Source: JAEUMD01 sp036768475 (GTDB lineage Bacteria; Pseudomonadota; Alphaproteobacteria; Rhizobiales; Hyphomicrobiaceae). Taken from it: DNA of 64,000 nt. Numbering within the stretch: position 1 is the stretch's first letter; each line of letters starts with the position of its first letter. The translations under genes and the position numbers were made by a program. The notes below the pieces were generated by a model. It was not told where the DNA came from. It made no database searches and was given only the letters and a program-made list of their open reading frames with translations. The stretch lies in contig DAIPMW010000015.1 of assembly GCA_036768475.1 (NCBI GenBank), positions 1 through 64,000 of the forward strand. Direction: 5' to 3'. This document shows, piece after piece, positions 8,991 to 17,784 of the stretch.

Positions 8991-10010
8991 ATGAAATACA
9001 CAAAACTCTTCGTCAATGCGCTCGCAATTGGCGCTGCCACTGCCGCCATTGCGCTACCTGCGCGAACGGCGATGGCCTGGGAACCGACCAAGCCCGTAAC
9101 GTTCATCATTCCAGCGGGAACAGGCGGCGGCGCCGATCAAATGGCACGCTTCATCCAGGGAGTGGTCGCCAAGAACAACCTGATGACGCAACCACTCGTT
9201 GTCGTGAACAAGGGCGGCGGTGCTGGCGCTGAAGGCTTCCTGGAAGTTAAGAAGGCGAAGGGCGATCCACACACCATCATAATCACGCTATCGAATCTCT
9301 TCACGACGCCATTGGCGACGGGAGTCCCCTTCAAATGGTCTGACCTGACACCTGTTTCCATGTTGGCCCTCGACCAGTTCGTACTTTGGGTCAACAAGGA
9401 CAACCCGGCCAAGACGGCTGCCGACTACATCGCCGCTGTGAAAGCAGGCGATGACAAGAGCTTCAAGATGGGCGGTACCGGCTCCAAGCAGGAAGATCAG
9501 ATCATCACAGCAGCCCTGGAGCGTATAACCACGCCGAAAAAATTCACTTACATTCCTTATAAAGGCGGTGGCGAGGTAGCCACCCAGCTCGTCGGTGGGC
9601 ACATAAGTTCAAGCGTGAACAATCCGATCGAGGCGGTCTCGCATTGGAAATCGGGCGCACTGCGTCCGCTGTGCATCTTCGATGGCAAGCGTTCCACCTA
9701 CACAGAAAAGATCACGGCCGATATGGCCTGGTCTGATATCCCGACCTGCAAGGAAGCCGGCGTTGACGTCGAGTACCAGATGCTGCGTGGGATCTTCATG
9801 CCGGCCGGCGTGAAGCCGGAGGAAACCGCCTACTACGTGGATCTCTTCAAGAAGGTCGCGGCGACTCAAGACTGGAAGGATTTCATGGAAAAGGGTGCGT
9901 TCAACCAGACCATGATGTCGGGTGATGAATACAAGAACTGGGTCGCGAAAACCGATAAGGAACACCACGACTTGATGAAAGAAGCCGGCTTCCTGGCCGC
10001 AGGCCGTTGA
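8991..10010 (+). CDS. tctC: TctC/Bug-family periplasmic solute-binding protein, 339 aa
   Basis: A signal peptide covers residues 1-29 (cleavage likely after ALPARTAMA). The mature protein starts WEPTKPVTFIIPAGTGGGAD, the typical first strand and ligand loop of the Bug/TctC family. It is the extracytoplasmic receptor of the tripartite transporter, delivering a carboxylate to TctA/TctB. A ribosome site (GAAGGAAC) precedes the ATG. Length is slightly above the 300-330 aa norm. Bug ligands range from tricarboxylates to aromatic acids and amino acids, so the substrate is left open. Confidence 0.88.
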   Translation: MKYTKLFVNALAIGAATAAIALPARTAMAWEPTKPVTFIIPAGTGGGADQMARFIQGVVAKNNLMTQPLVVVNKGGGAGAEGFLEVKKAKGDPHTIIITLSNLFTTPLATGVPFKWSDLTPVSMLALDQFVLWVNKDNPAKTAADYIAAVKAGDDKSFKMGGTGSKQEDQIITAALERITTPKKFTYIPYKGGGEVATQLVGGHISSSVNNPIEAVSHWKSGALRPLCIFDGKRSTYTEKITADMAWSDIPTCKEAGVDVEYQMLRGIFMPAGVKPEETAYYVDLFKKVAATQDWKDFMEKGAFNQTMMSGDEYKNWVAKTDKEHHDLMKEAGFLAAGR

Positions 10011-10021
10011 GCACATAGCTT

Positions 10022-10055
10022 CCGCCGCCGGCCGCGCTCACCCGCCCGGCGGCGG
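10022..10055 (+). terminator. Strong GC stem-loop between tctC and tctB
   Basis: CCGCCGCCGG at 10022-10031 pairs perfectly with CCGGCGGCGG at 10046-10055, loop 14 nt, no T-run. Such hairpins after binding-protein genes commonly protect the upstream mRNA and reduce downstream expression, which would give excess TctC over TctB. Confidence 0.5.
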
Positions 10056-10104
10056 TAACTCCTGTAACACGTGACAATCGATCCCCTTGTATTGGAGCAT
10101 GCCC

Positions 10105-10620
10105 GTGCAAGACCAACACCCACACGAGAGGGCACTACTCGTTACAAAGCGAACGATGGATATCGTCGTCGCCCTCTCGTTGCTCGCCATCGCAGCCATT
10201 GGAATCATCGAAAGCCGTCGGATCGGTTATGGCTGGGAAGAGGGTGTTGGACCCGCCGCTGGCTTTTTCCCGTTCCTCGTGTGCGCTTTGCTCGGCATCG
10301 CGAGCCTCTTTAACCTCGCAATGGCGCTGCTGAAGAAGAACGAGGATTGGGAAGAGGACTTCGTGACGCTCGCTGGCTTCCGCCGCATTCTCTTTATCAT
10401 CGTTCCAATGGTGTTTTTTACCGCCGCAATTCACTACATCGGCATCTATGCGGCGTCGGCGATCTTCATCGCAGCCTTCATGATCGCGTTCGGTCACAAC
10501 AGCCTGCTGAAGTCAGTAAGCGTCGGCATCGGCGTTCCGCTCGCACTATTCTTCATGTTTGAGCGCTGGTTCCTCGTCCCCCTGCCCAAGGGGCCGCTCG
10601 AGGCGATGCTCGGGTATTGA
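10105..10620 (+). CDS. tctB: TctB-family small permease subunit, about 171 aa
   Basis: A small protein with four predicted membrane helices (VVALSLLAIAAIGIIESRR; FFPFLVCALLGIASL; ILFIIVPMVFFTAAIHYIGI; VSVGIGVPLALFFMFERW), the normal TctB topology and size. It partners TctA in the membrane. I favour GTG 10105 because a GGAG ribosome site (10094-10097) lies 7 bp upstream; ATG 10099 would sit right against that site, and TTG 10087 is also in frame. The gene order A-C-B differs from the common C-B-A. Confidence 0.75.
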   Translation: MQDQHPHERALLVTKRTMDIVVALSLLAIAAIGIIESRRIGYGWEEGVGPAAGFFPFLVCALLGIASLFNLAMALLKKNEDWEEDFVTLAGFRRILFIIVPMVFFTAAIHYIGIYAASAIFIAAFMIAFGHNSLLKSVSVGIGVPLALFFMFERWFLVPLPKGPLEAMLGY

Positions 10621-10660
10621 TCCCCGGACCGTCTTCTCAATTAATCCAGGAACCGCGCCC

Positions 10661-11416
10661 ATGTTCGAGCTTCTTGCGGCCGATCCATCAGGCTTGCTCA
10701 ATGCGCTTGCCACCGAGATCGGTCATGCCTTTGAGGTTGAGTGGTGGCGGCACAATTTTGATGAACTCGTGAAGGTTTTCATCATCGACATTACGCTGGC
10801 TGGCGACAATGCCATTGTCGTCGGTATGGCTGCGGCGCAAGTCCCACGTCAGCAGCGCGCCAAGGTGATCTTCTGGGGCATCTCGGCCGCTGTCCTCTTG
10901 CGCATATTCTTCGCGGCGATAACACAGAAATTGCTGCTGATCATCGGCCTGACGCTGGCGGGCGGCTTGCTGCTCTTGTGGGTCTGCTGGAAGATGTACC
11001 GTGGCATCGTCGATGGTCACGAGCAAGATCTCGACGCTGTTGAAGCCGGTGCAAATGGCACCGGTGACAAGAGCTTCTGGGCCGCGGTAACGCAGATCGT
11101 CGTGGCTGACGTTTCAATGTCGCTCGATAACGTGTTGGCTGTCGCAGGCGCCTCCGGGCAGAGCCAACTGGTGTTGGTCTTTGGCCTTACTCTATCGATT
11201 GGTCTTATGGCGGCAGCATCGCATTTCATCGCTCGCCTGCTGGTCCGCTATCCGTGGATTTCGTGGATAGGTCTGGCAATCATCGTCTGGGTGGCGTTCG
11301 ACATGATCTATCGAGGATCACACGAGGTGACGTGCCAGGCGATCGCAATAGGATGTTCTGAGGATCTCTATCACGCCGTGCTGCACCGGCTTGGAATCGG
11401 TCCGGGAGCGAATTGA
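10661..11416 (+). CDS. TerC-family integral membrane protein, 251 aa
   Basis: About seven hydrophobic helices. Two conserved acidic membrane motifs are present: DITLAGDNAIVVGMA near residue 40 and DVSMSLDNVLAVAG near residue 150, the paired D-x4-DN signature of the TerC/YjbE family. TerC relatives are linked to metal (often manganese) efflux and tellurite resistance. The gene follows tctB by 40 bp on the same strand and could be cotranscribed, but a role in carboxylate uptake is not implied. Longer in-frame starts inside tctB lack family similarity, so ATG 10661 is preferred. Confidence 0.88.
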   Translation: MFELLAADPSGLLNALATEIGHAFEVEWWRHNFDELVKVFIIDITLAGDNAIVVGMAAAQVPRQQRAKVIFWGISAAVLLRIFFAAITQKLLLIIGLTLAGGLLLLWVCWKMYRGIVDGHEQDLDAVEAGANGTGDKSFWAAVTQIVVADVSMSLDNVLAVAGASGQSQLVLVFGLTLSIGLMAAASHFIARLLVRYPWISWIGLAIIVWVAFDMIYRGSHEVTCQAIAIGCSEDLYHAVLHRLGIGPGAN

Positions 11417-11435
11417 AATCCATCGATGACGTCTA

Positions 11436-11480
11436 GAGCATGCTTAGCTGAAGTGTGCAGCGGTTCAGCTAAGCATGCTC
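11436..11480. repeat. Perfect 17-bp palindromic repeat element of a Hyphomicrobiales type
   Basis: GAGCATGCTTAGCTGAA (11436-11452) is mirrored exactly by TTCAGCTAAGCATGCTC (11464-11480) around the loop GTGTGCAGCGG. The preceding TCTA and the AGTGTG-AGCGG loop match the form of palindromes scattered in rhizobial and related genomes, as I remember them. It lies 20 bp after the TerC stop and may also act as a transcript-end hairpin, though no T-run follows. Confidence 0.7.
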
Positions 11481-12368
11481 GAAATAAGATGCTAGATCGC
11501 CGGACTGCGACGTCCACGGTCGTTATTTTCTGACTCGACTATTTCGCGTTGTGACGTGCAAAAGTTGCATAGCAAATAACTCACCAAACAATTGCGTCGG
11601 CGTTGGCGTTCAATGTAGTGTTCGACACCCGTATCGTTCGGCGGCTCCCACATGGTGCATTGCCTGTTATCCTCGTGGTTGGCAAGGTCAGCAGCACTCG
11701 TCGTCATTGTGCTGACGGGCATGCTCATGGGCGTGGCCGACGCGCCGAAGATAAGCCTGTCGATCAGCGCCGCACACGCTTTAAAAGACAATCCAAACGC
11801 CGCCAAGCTGCCATTGAACCCTCGAGCTGTCCGCCCGCCGGGCACATTCGAGACGTCGGCGATGCGCTCGCAGCGTTCGCGGGGCGCGAACACATACGCA
11901 ACCCCGTCCGCGATCATCAATTCCAGTGGCACCACGTTCGCTCGCACCGAGCATCCCCGGCCTCGACGCGCGGAAACCAAATACCAGGTTTTTCGCATCA
12001 AGTGTCCCGCACACCTGCCGCGCGCGCCACCTGCCGCTACTTAGGCGTTCGATTCCAGAACATTTTCCTGCTCGCTGACCGGTTCGGTTGGAGGTTGTGA
12101 TGTGCGCGCCTGCACGCAAGCGCAGCACGTCTTGACTACCTGCCGCCTGCGCTGATCGAACGTGACTACCACTGCAGATTTACCGCCGCTGATAGCCGAT
12201 CATGCCTATGTGCATGCTGCAATACCGCTCATCACCGACGAACTTTTTTCCTGATTGGCGCGCGCATCATGATCGACATGGCGCGGATGTGAGCCCGTCC
12301 ATAGGCAACAACCAAGACCGCGCGGCCCGACAGCAGCCAAACCAAATTTTATCGAGGACACTAAAGCA
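11481..12368. other. About 0.9 kb without a convincing gene
   Basis: Open frames of 110-170 codons overlap on both strands (for example minus 11492-12001 and plus 11652-12044). None shows a recognisable domain, a good ribosome site or a believable composition. The minus-strand frame is the less shadow-like of the two, so a decayed gene is possible. Confidence 0.4.
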
Positions 12369-12584
12369 ATGAACACCGTGGTACGCCTTTTAGAAGCACT
12401 GCCTGGTGCGGCGCTGCTCGTGCTCACCGGTATCGCTTTTGCGCGGCTGCGGCCACGCAACGGGGTACCGCACCGCTGGATGTCCAGCCGCCTGCGGGAG
12501 GAGGTCGCTGTTCTCAGTTTTGTCACCGCGATTTCATTCGGCTTTGCGCTCCTGCTGCAAGGCCTCATCGGCTTCACCAGATAG
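12369..12584 (+). CDS. Small two-helix membrane protein, 71 aa
   Basis: Two hydrophobic helices (LPGAALLVLTGIAFARL and VAVLSFVTAISFGFALLLQG) flank a short basic loop. A GAGGA sequence lies about 11 bp before the ATG. No family is recognised. It stands alone between a gene-poor spacer and the convergent cysteine desulfurase gene, so it is supported only by hydrophobic pattern and start context. Confidence 0.42.
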   Translation: MNTVVRLLEALPGAALLVLTGIAFARLRPRNGVPHRWMSSRLREEVAVLSFVTAISFGFALLLQGLIGFTR

Positions 12585-12688
12585 AGCCTGATCGGTCTAT
12601 ATGGAAGCGCGACTTCTTCCATCGAAGTCGTGAATCTGCCTCTAGCGGCGTGCGGCGAGATCAACGAAGCAGACCGGCATCCGGCATG

Positions 12689-13819
12689 TCAGTTGCCGGC
12701 TCTGCCGATCGCCTCCCTGATCTTGCCCACAACAGCATCGATCTCAACTTGTGTGGTTGCGCGACCGAGGCTGAAGCGAATGGCACCGATGCCGACATCG
12801 GGCGCAATTCCCATTGCCCGAAGTACGGGCGACAACTCTATCTGCCCGCTGTGGCACGCCGAGCCCGTCGAGGCCGCAACGCCTTCGAGCGCGGCCAGGA
12901 TGTTGGCCCCGACTTGCCCAACGAAGGAGACGTTGAGTGTGTTGGGCAGACGCCATGTCGGATGACCGTTGAGGACGACGCGATCCCCCAGAGCGGCATC
13001 AAGTTGCTGCCAGAAGTCGTCCCGTAGTTCGCGAACCCGCGACATCGGTTCGAGATTTGCGGCAAGCTCGGCCGCTGCTCCGAGTGCCGTAGCCAGCAAG
13101 GCGCTTTCGGTTCCCGCCCGTCGTCCACCCTCGTGTCCAGCACCGTGGATCAGCGGCTCGATTGGCGTACCGCGCCGGATATAGAGGGCGCCGACGCCTT
13201 TCGGGGCGTTGAACTTGTGCCCGGCGATCGACATGAGATCGACACCGAGATCGTCAACCCTGGTCGGGATCTTGCCGACCGACTGTGCCGCGTCCGTGTG
13301 CAGCAGGATGCCACGCTCGCGCGTTATGCGGCTGATATCCTCGATCGGCTGGATCGTGCCCACCTCGTTATTAGCATGCATGATACTGACGAGGATCGTT
13401 TGCGGCGTGATGGCGCGGCGAACATCATCGGGGTCAACCCGGCCCGTGCCGTCAACGGGTACATGCGTGATCGCCAACCCGAGTTTCGCTAGGTGCTCGC
13501 ATGGCTTCAGGATGGCTGGATGCTCGATCGCGGACGTGACGATGTGATTGCCCTTGCCCTTCAGAGCGAATGCGGCGCCTTTCAAGGCATGGTTATTGGC
13601 TTCGCTGCCGCCGCTGTTGAAGACGACCTCGTCGTCAGCACATCCAAGCAGGTCCGCGACTTGTCCTCTCGCGCGCTCAACTGCCTTGCGTGCGGGCGCG
13701 CCCGACCAGTGGCGGCTCGAAGGATTGCCGAAGCCCTCCTCCAGATAGGGACGCATGGCAGCGACGACCTCGGGCGCTATCGGCGTACTGGCGTTGTAGT
13801 CGAGGTAAATGCGCTCCAT
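12689..13819 (-). CDS. Cysteine desulfurase, NifS/IscS type, 376 aa
   Basis: A PLP enzyme that takes sulfur from L-cysteine as an enzyme persulfide, leaving alanine. Key residues are visible: H100 (SAIEHPAI, stacks on PLP), the PLP lysine K202 (SIAGHKFNAPKG), and the persulfide cysteine C322 in STGSACHSG. Length is normal. It lies just after a clipped DsrE-like gene and a TlpA-like thioredoxin on the same strand, a sulfur/thiol setting rather than a nif or suf operon: no scaffold or suf genes are near. Intact by all visible motifs. Confidence 0.9.
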   Translation of the reverse strand: MERIYLDYNASTPIAPEVVAAMRPYLEEGFGNPSSRHWSGAPARKAVERARGQVADLLGCADDEVVFNSGGSEANNHALKGAAFALKGKGNHIVTSAIEHPAILKPCEHLAKLGLAITHVPVDGTGRVDPDDVRRAITPQTILVSIMHANNEVGTIQPIEDISRITRERGILLHTDAAQSVGKIPTRVDDLGVDLMSIAGHKFNAPKGVGALYIRRGTPIEPLIHGAGHEGGRRAGTESALLATALGAAAELAANLEPMSRVRELRDDFWQQLDAALGDRVVLNGHPTWRLPNTLNVSFVGQVGANILAALEGVAASTGSACHSGQIELSPVLRAMGIAPDVGIGAIRFSLGRATTQVEIDAVVGKIREAIGRAGN

Positions 13820-13821
13820 CT

Positions 13822-13953
13822 TTAAAACACCCGCACCTTGTCGGCCGCAACGCTTTCGGCGGCAAGCTTGTCCACAGTGTCACGCTGCCGCAAACCACCA
13901 TCTACCCGTTCCGTGCCGTGGTGCGCATCGTTCAAGATGAAGAGCATGCGCAT
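13822..13953 (-). pseudogene. Clipped DsrE-family gene (43 codons)
   Basis: The frame begins MRMLFILNDAHHGTER, a close match to the start of DsrE/F-like sulfur-carrier proteins (typically MKxLFILNDPPYGTER), keeps VRVF at its end and then stops, 2 bp before the cysteine desulfurase ATG. A full DsrE protein is about 120 residues, so roughly two thirds, including the active-site cysteine region, are missing. A strong AAGGAG site 8 bp upstream shows it would still be translated. It is most likely a deletion remnant left when the desulfurase gene was joined on. Confidence 0.6.
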
Positions 13954-14014
13954 GACAAGACTCCTTTTCGGGTTCAGCCGGCGCATCGACGGACGGTTGC
14001 GCGCGGCTCCCGGT

Positions 14015-14566
14015 TCATCCGTGCAGCGCAATAATACTGGCGATAAGATCGTGGTGATCCCATTCACGTCCGCCGATTGCCCGCAGCACCTTACGACCTT
14101 TGGCATCGGCGACATAGGTAGTTGGCAAGCCGATCGTCTGCCACGCCTTGGAGACGGCGGATGACTTGTCGATGAGCACCGGAAACGTGACATCGAACTC
14201 GGCGAGGAACTCCCAGATCGTATCCGGCTTACCGCCGACATGGACGGCGAGCATAACAACGTTGCGATCCTTGAGTTGCGCCCATGCCCGCTCCATTGAC
14301 GGAATCTCTGCACGGCAAGGCGGACACCACGTCGCCCAGAAGTTAACGAGCACGACCTTGCCCTTGAAGTCTGCGAAACGCACGTCCTTGCCGTCGAGAT
14401 CGGGCAGCGTGAAGTCAGGTCCTGCCGGCTTGCCGGGGACAGGCTGCAGCAGCATGGGACTTGCCGAATGAGCTGGAACGGTGAGCAGCGAGGCGGCGAG
14501 CCCAGAAGCGGCTCCGGTGATCAATGTCCGGCGGGTGATGGCGAATTGAGAATTCAGCGTGCGCAT
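14015..14566 (-). CDS. TlpA-like thioredoxin-fold thiol-disulfide protein, Tat-exported, 183 aa
   Basis: The protein starts MRTLNSQFAITRRTLITGAA: a twin-arginine signal (RRTLITG) followed by a hydrophobic stretch. The mature part has the TlpA/ResA thioredoxin fold with active site WCPPC in NFWATWCPPCRAEIPSM and the cis-proline region GLPTTYV. It likely reduces disulfides in the periplasm. I chose ATG 14566, which overlaps the upstream gene's end by 13 bp (coupling); a longer in-frame start at 14671 would bury the Tat signal. It is cotranscribed with the unknown secreted protein upstream and the clipped dsrE downstream. Confidence 0.88.
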   Translation of the reverse strand: MRTLNSQFAITRRTLITGAASGLAASLLTVPAHSASPMLLQPVPGKPAGPDFTLPDLDGKDVRFADFKGKVVLVNFWATWCPPCRAEIPSMERAWAQLKDRNVVMLAVHVGGKPDTIWEFLAEFDVTFPVLIDKSSAVSKAWQTIGLPTTYVADAKGRKVLRAIGGREWDHHDLIASIIALHG

Positions 14567-15111
14567 TGCAAACCCTTGATCGTCGTGTTGTGAGGAATGC
14601 CGCCAGTCTGCCAGGAGAGCCTCAGGTCGAAGACGGTCCCTGGCGGGAGGCCGAAGGTCAGAAAACCCCAATTATAGTCGTTGGCGTAAAACGCTTGCTC
14701 GGTCGGAAACAGTGCCCAGTAGAAGGCGGTCGCCGCATCTTCAGGCACGCCGCGCGCTGCCCAGACCGGCGCCCAGTCCTCGCGCACCTTGGGCGCGGCC
14801 GGCTCACCGTCTGCCGACGTCACGCGCCATTGGGTCAGCTTGACGACCACCTCCGGCGAACCTTCGGTGCTATGTGCGCTGCCGATCGAGGAGCGAAACA
14901 GGCAGGCCGATTCGACGACATGTTGCGTGTCATCTGCGGGAAAGCCGCGCGCCAGAAAGAATGCGCGCACTGGACCGGCGCCGAGCGGTGCCAACTCCAG
15001 CTTCAGGCCGTCGCGCTCAATACGGAAGAGACCCGCACTCTCCTGTCCCGACGCCATCACCGGCCAGATCGCCACTGCCACAAGGGCGAGAACAACGACA
15101 CCAATCTTCAT
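14554..15111 (-). CDS. Secreted conserved hypothetical protein, 185 aa
   Basis: Residues 1-22 form a signal peptide (VVVLALVAVAIWPVMASG). The mature part has no domain I recognise; it holds WAPVWAARGVPEDAATAFYW and DYNWGFLTFGLPPGT, suggesting a beta-rich periplasmic protein. Two cysteines (in SACLFRS and GLQCAR) are candidates for a disulfide handled by the overlapping TlpA-like gene. It is first in the operon hypothetical-tlpA-(dsrE)-cysteine desulfurase. Function is unknown. Confidence 0.75.
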   Translation of the reverse strand: MKIGVVVLALVAVAIWPVMASGQESAGLFRIERDGLKLELAPLGAGPVRAFFLARGFPADDTQHVVESACLFRSSIGSAHSTEGSPEVVVKLTQWRVTSADGEPAAPKVREDWAPVWAARGVPEDAATAFYWALFPTEQAFYANDYNWGFLTFGLPPGTVFDLRLSWQTGGIPHNTTIKGLQCAR

Positions 15112-15280
15112 TCCTCAAGCTCCCGGCGGCCACGACAATCCACTATCACTGGCGCGAACCGGCTGCGTCACCATGCGGTCGAGTCGCAGCTCTCCTGGAT
15201 CGCAAATTTTCACTACGCCGATCAACGCAGCCTCCATCATTGCCGCGTGCGACCAGAATAATCGATTGACGCCTGACAAT

Positions 15281-15302
15281 CATTCAACGATTTAATTGAA
15301 TG
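15281..15302. promoter_or_regulatory. Inverted repeat upstream of the TlpA operon
   Basis: CATTCAA (15281-15287) and TTGAATG (15296-15302) flank an 8-bp A/T-rich spacer, 170 bp before the operon start. The ATTC...GAAT ends resemble sites of sulfide-sensing ArsR-type repressors, but the inner spacing (12 bp) differs from the N8 I recall. The regulator is not identified here. Confidence 0.33.
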
Positions 15303-15327
15303 ACATAACGGTGATTGATCCGTGTCG

Positions 15328-15492
15328 TCAAGCCGGAGTGCGAAGCGCTGGCAGTTCTTCGCGCCACTTTAGAACCGTCTTCGGATTGATCCCGTAGCTC
15401 CGGCTCAACTCCGCGGCCGAAGCTTTCGATCGCTGTATTGCAGCTCGGACTGCGTACGTGGTCGTGGCGCTGCCGTGGCGTATTTGGCCCAT
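15328..15492 (-). mobile_element. IS481-family transposase remnant (N-terminal 54 residues)
   Basis: The frame begins MGQIRHGSATTTYAVRAAIQ and continues through a helix-turn-helix ending NPKTVLKWRE, the characteristic start of IS481-type transposases. It then stops at 15328-15330. The DDE catalytic domain (about 260 residues) is absent. The neighbouring DNA shows no clear terminal inverted repeats. It marks a past insertion between the TlpA operon and the two-component genes. Confidence 0.7.
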
Positions 15493-15613
15493 AGTGCTTC
15501 CTTCCATTGGGCGGAAAAGATCACACCATCAAACTCTGAGACCAAACAGCTAGTGCTATCAGGAGCGGTGCCTATACCAAACAGCAGGAGATGGCACTTA
15601 TCAGAATCACATT

Positions 15614-16969
15614 TCACCTCATGACCACATCGTGCGGAAATTCCAAAGTGATGGAGGCACCGCCATCGGGTGCATCATCGATCACGATGCGCCCACGCAT
15701 GGCTTCCATCGTTCGCCGTACGATATCCATGCCCAGACCTGCACCACCTTTTGACCGGTCGCGCTCACCCTGCCAAAACTTCGCGAAAATCCTGTCGCGA
15801 ACTTCGGGTGGAATTCCTGGACCTCTATCGATGACCGTAACTGTTCCAGTATTTGAAATTATTATTTGAACGCTGGTTCGCGGCGGTGTGTGATGCAGCC
15901 CATTTTCCACGACGTTCCGCAACGCACGGAACAAAAAATCGTGTCGCCCGTGAACAAAGACTGGCATGGGCAGAGCCAACACCTCGATCTTTCGTCCGGT
16001 CAAAACCGCGGAAGGCGCTAGGAGCTGGGCAACCTCGCGCGCCAGTTCGCAAATGTCGGTATACTCGTGAGTAGGTTCTGCGATCGCATCCAGCCGAGCG
16101 CTGTCGAGCAACTGATCGACGAGGCGTGCCAGCGCATTCACCTCGTCCCGAATGCCTGCTGAATCTCCAGTATCGGGCAGGATGCTTGCGTGCGCCTTCA
16201 ATACGCTGACGGGCGTGCGCAATTCATGTGATGCGTCGGAAATAAAGTTAGCCTGCGTCTGAAGCGCCGTGTGCATTCGGCGAATTGCACCGTTCACGCT
16301 GGTAACAAGCGTCTGCACTTCGTGCGGCAATTTCGCTTCGCTCAACAGTTGTTCGGTGTTGTGAGGCTGGATGGCCCCGGCCTGGGCAACGATACGGTCG
16401 AGCGGCAAGAGCGCTCTCTTGACGATCAGAAGGTTGAGTAGAACGAGACCACCAACGAAAGGAATCCAGACCCACGCAACGTCTTCGAGAAACTCCGCCA
16501 GAACACTGTCATAGAATATCTCGGGATCCGTGAAGCCGAGCTGAATGAACACAGGTTGCCCATGATAGTCCGACTTGACCGTGATTCCGTAGAGCGTCGG
16601 CACCTCGGCGTTGCCCGTTCGGATGAAAAATTCCTGATGTTTTTCCTCGTCGATAGCCCACATCGCAGTGGTCTGCCCGGGCGACGCCGCAAGGATCTGC
16701 CCCTCGGCATTCGTTATCGCATATGTGCCATTCGATTGCTGGGTGTGTAAGAGTTGATCAACCGTGGTCTGCAGGGAGCGGTCGGAACCTGCATGTCGAA
16801 CGATACGTGCGATCAGGTGGGCATCACTTTGCAATGACTCTTCGCGGAATGCCTGGCGCGTCGTCTCGAACCGCACGTAGAGGACCGAGCTGGCAACAGC
16901 TATGGCGACGAGAGACGTAGCGACAAGGCCGACGACTAGGCGCATCCAGATCGAATTCATGCGCAGCAT
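15614..16969 (-). CDS. Membrane sensor histidine kinase, 451 aa
   Basis: Two membrane helices (near residues 8-30 and about 155-180) bound a periplasmic domain of roughly 120 residues. Then come a HAMP-like linker, the phospho-acceptor block SDASHELRTPVSVLK, and the ATPase boxes VVENGLHH (N), VIDRGPGIPP (G1), KFWQG (F) and KGGAGLGMDIV (G2). The start at 16969 lies 8 bp beyond the regulator's stop; the upstream in-frame codon would overlap the regulator by 38 bp. It pairs with the response regulator in one operon. The periplasmic signal is unknown. Confidence 0.88.
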   Translation of the reverse strand: MLRMNSIWMRLVVGLVATSLVAIAVASSVLYVRFETTRQAFREESLQSDAHLIARIVRHAGSDRSLQTTVDQLLHTQQSNGTYAITNAEGQILAASPGQTTAMWAIDEEKHQEFFIRTGNAEVPTLYGITVKSDYHGQPVFIQLGFTDPEIFYDSVLAEFLEDVAWVWIPFVGGLVLLNLLIVKRALLPLDRIVAQAGAIQPHNTEQLLSEAKLPHEVQTLVTSVNGAIRRMHTALQTQANFISDASHELRTPVSVLKAHASILPDTGDSAGIRDEVNALARLVDQLLDSARLDAIAEPTHEYTDICELAREVAQLLAPSAVLTGRKIEVLALPMPVFVHGRHDFLFRALRNVVENGLHHTPPRTSVQIIISNTGTVTVIDRGPGIPPEVRDRIFAKFWQGERDRSKGGAGLGMDIVRRTMEAMRGRIVIDDAPDGGASITLEFPHDVVMR

Positions 16970-16976
16970 GCGCCGC

Positions 16977-17654
16977 TCACTCCTGCCGTTGCGAAAGGAC
17001 GTAACCGACACCACGCAAAGTGTGGATTGTCAGACTGGCGTCGGCTTCGATCAGACGCCTGCGCAGCCGATGAATCAACACCTCGATCGCATTGGCACTC
17101 ACCTCTTCGTCGTTTCCGTAGATCGCATCTTCCAGCGCAACTTTCGTCACAACCCGACCGGCGCGACGCAGCAAGACTTCCAGTCCGTCAATCTCACGGC
17201 GGCCAAGTGGCACGAGCTGCCCCGCCACAGACAGTTCTCGCAGGCTACAGTCCAGAACAAGGTTGCCCTCTTTTATCTGAGCCGAAAGCATGTGACCGGG
17301 CCGCCGTGCCAGCGCGCGCAGCCGAGCAATGAGCTCGGTCATGTCGAAGGGCTTTCGCAGATAGTCGTCCGCGCCGATGTCGAGATTATGCGCCACATCT
17401 TCGGCACTGTCGCGCGCAGTGAGAACGAGCACTGGCCTCGTGTCGCCACGTTCGCGAAAGCGATTGAGCCATTCGCTGCCGTCTATGTCGGGAAGTCCAA
17501 GGTCAAGTATGATCGCCCCATAGGGTACGGTTGCGAGCGCAATATCGGCGTCCGCCGCAGTCGCGACCCAGTCGATGGAGAAACCCTGTTTCCCCGCTCC
17601 AATCTTGATGTACTCCGCGAGCTTTGGATTATCCTCAACGATGAGAACCCGCAT
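16977..17654 (-). CDS. OmpR/PmrA-type response regulator, 225 aa
   Basis: Receiver domain at 1-115 with acidic pair E7/D8 (VLIVEDN), phospho-acceptor in ILDLGLPDIDG, conserved T (VLTARD) and K (LRKPFD). A winged-helix output domain follows (EVLIHRLRRRLIEADASLTI, HTLRGVGYVL). It overlaps nothing and is followed closely by its kinase. The next gene in the other direction is the thermostable-hemolysin gene, and the spacer holds two GTAAGG half-sites 11 bp apart, the layout bound by PmrA/QseB-like regulators. I infer it controls that divergent cluster. Confidence 0.92.
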   Translation of the reverse strand: MRVLIVEDNPKLAEYIKIGAGKQGFSIDWVATAADADIALATVPYGAIILDLGLPDIDGSEWLNRFRERGDTRPVLVLTARDSAEDVAHNLDIGADDYLRKPFDMTELIARLRALARRPGHMLSAQIKEGNLVLDCSLRELSVAGQLVPLGRREIDGLEVLLRRAGRVVTKVALEDAIYGNDEEVSANAIEVLIHRLRRRLIEADASLTIHTLRGVGYVLSQRQE

Positions 17655-17784
17655 TGGACGTCCCCCAACTTCGTGCCGATAACCGCGTCAACCCAGGAGA
17701 CTGCCCAATCCCACATTCATACTAATACCCCCCAACTGGACATGTCTGCGGTCGCATTGGCGACAATTGTGACCATGTCAGGGC

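Noticed and set aside
11492..12044. Overlapping open frames of 130-170 codons on both strands
   Set aside because: No domain, ribosome site or signal peptide; each looks like the other's shadow.
15281..15302. Sulfide-sensor (SqrR/BigR) operator upstream of the TlpA operon
   Set aside because: Half-sites are right but the ATTC-GAAT spacing is 12, not the 8 I recall; no ArsR gene is nearby. Kept only as an unassigned inverted repeat.
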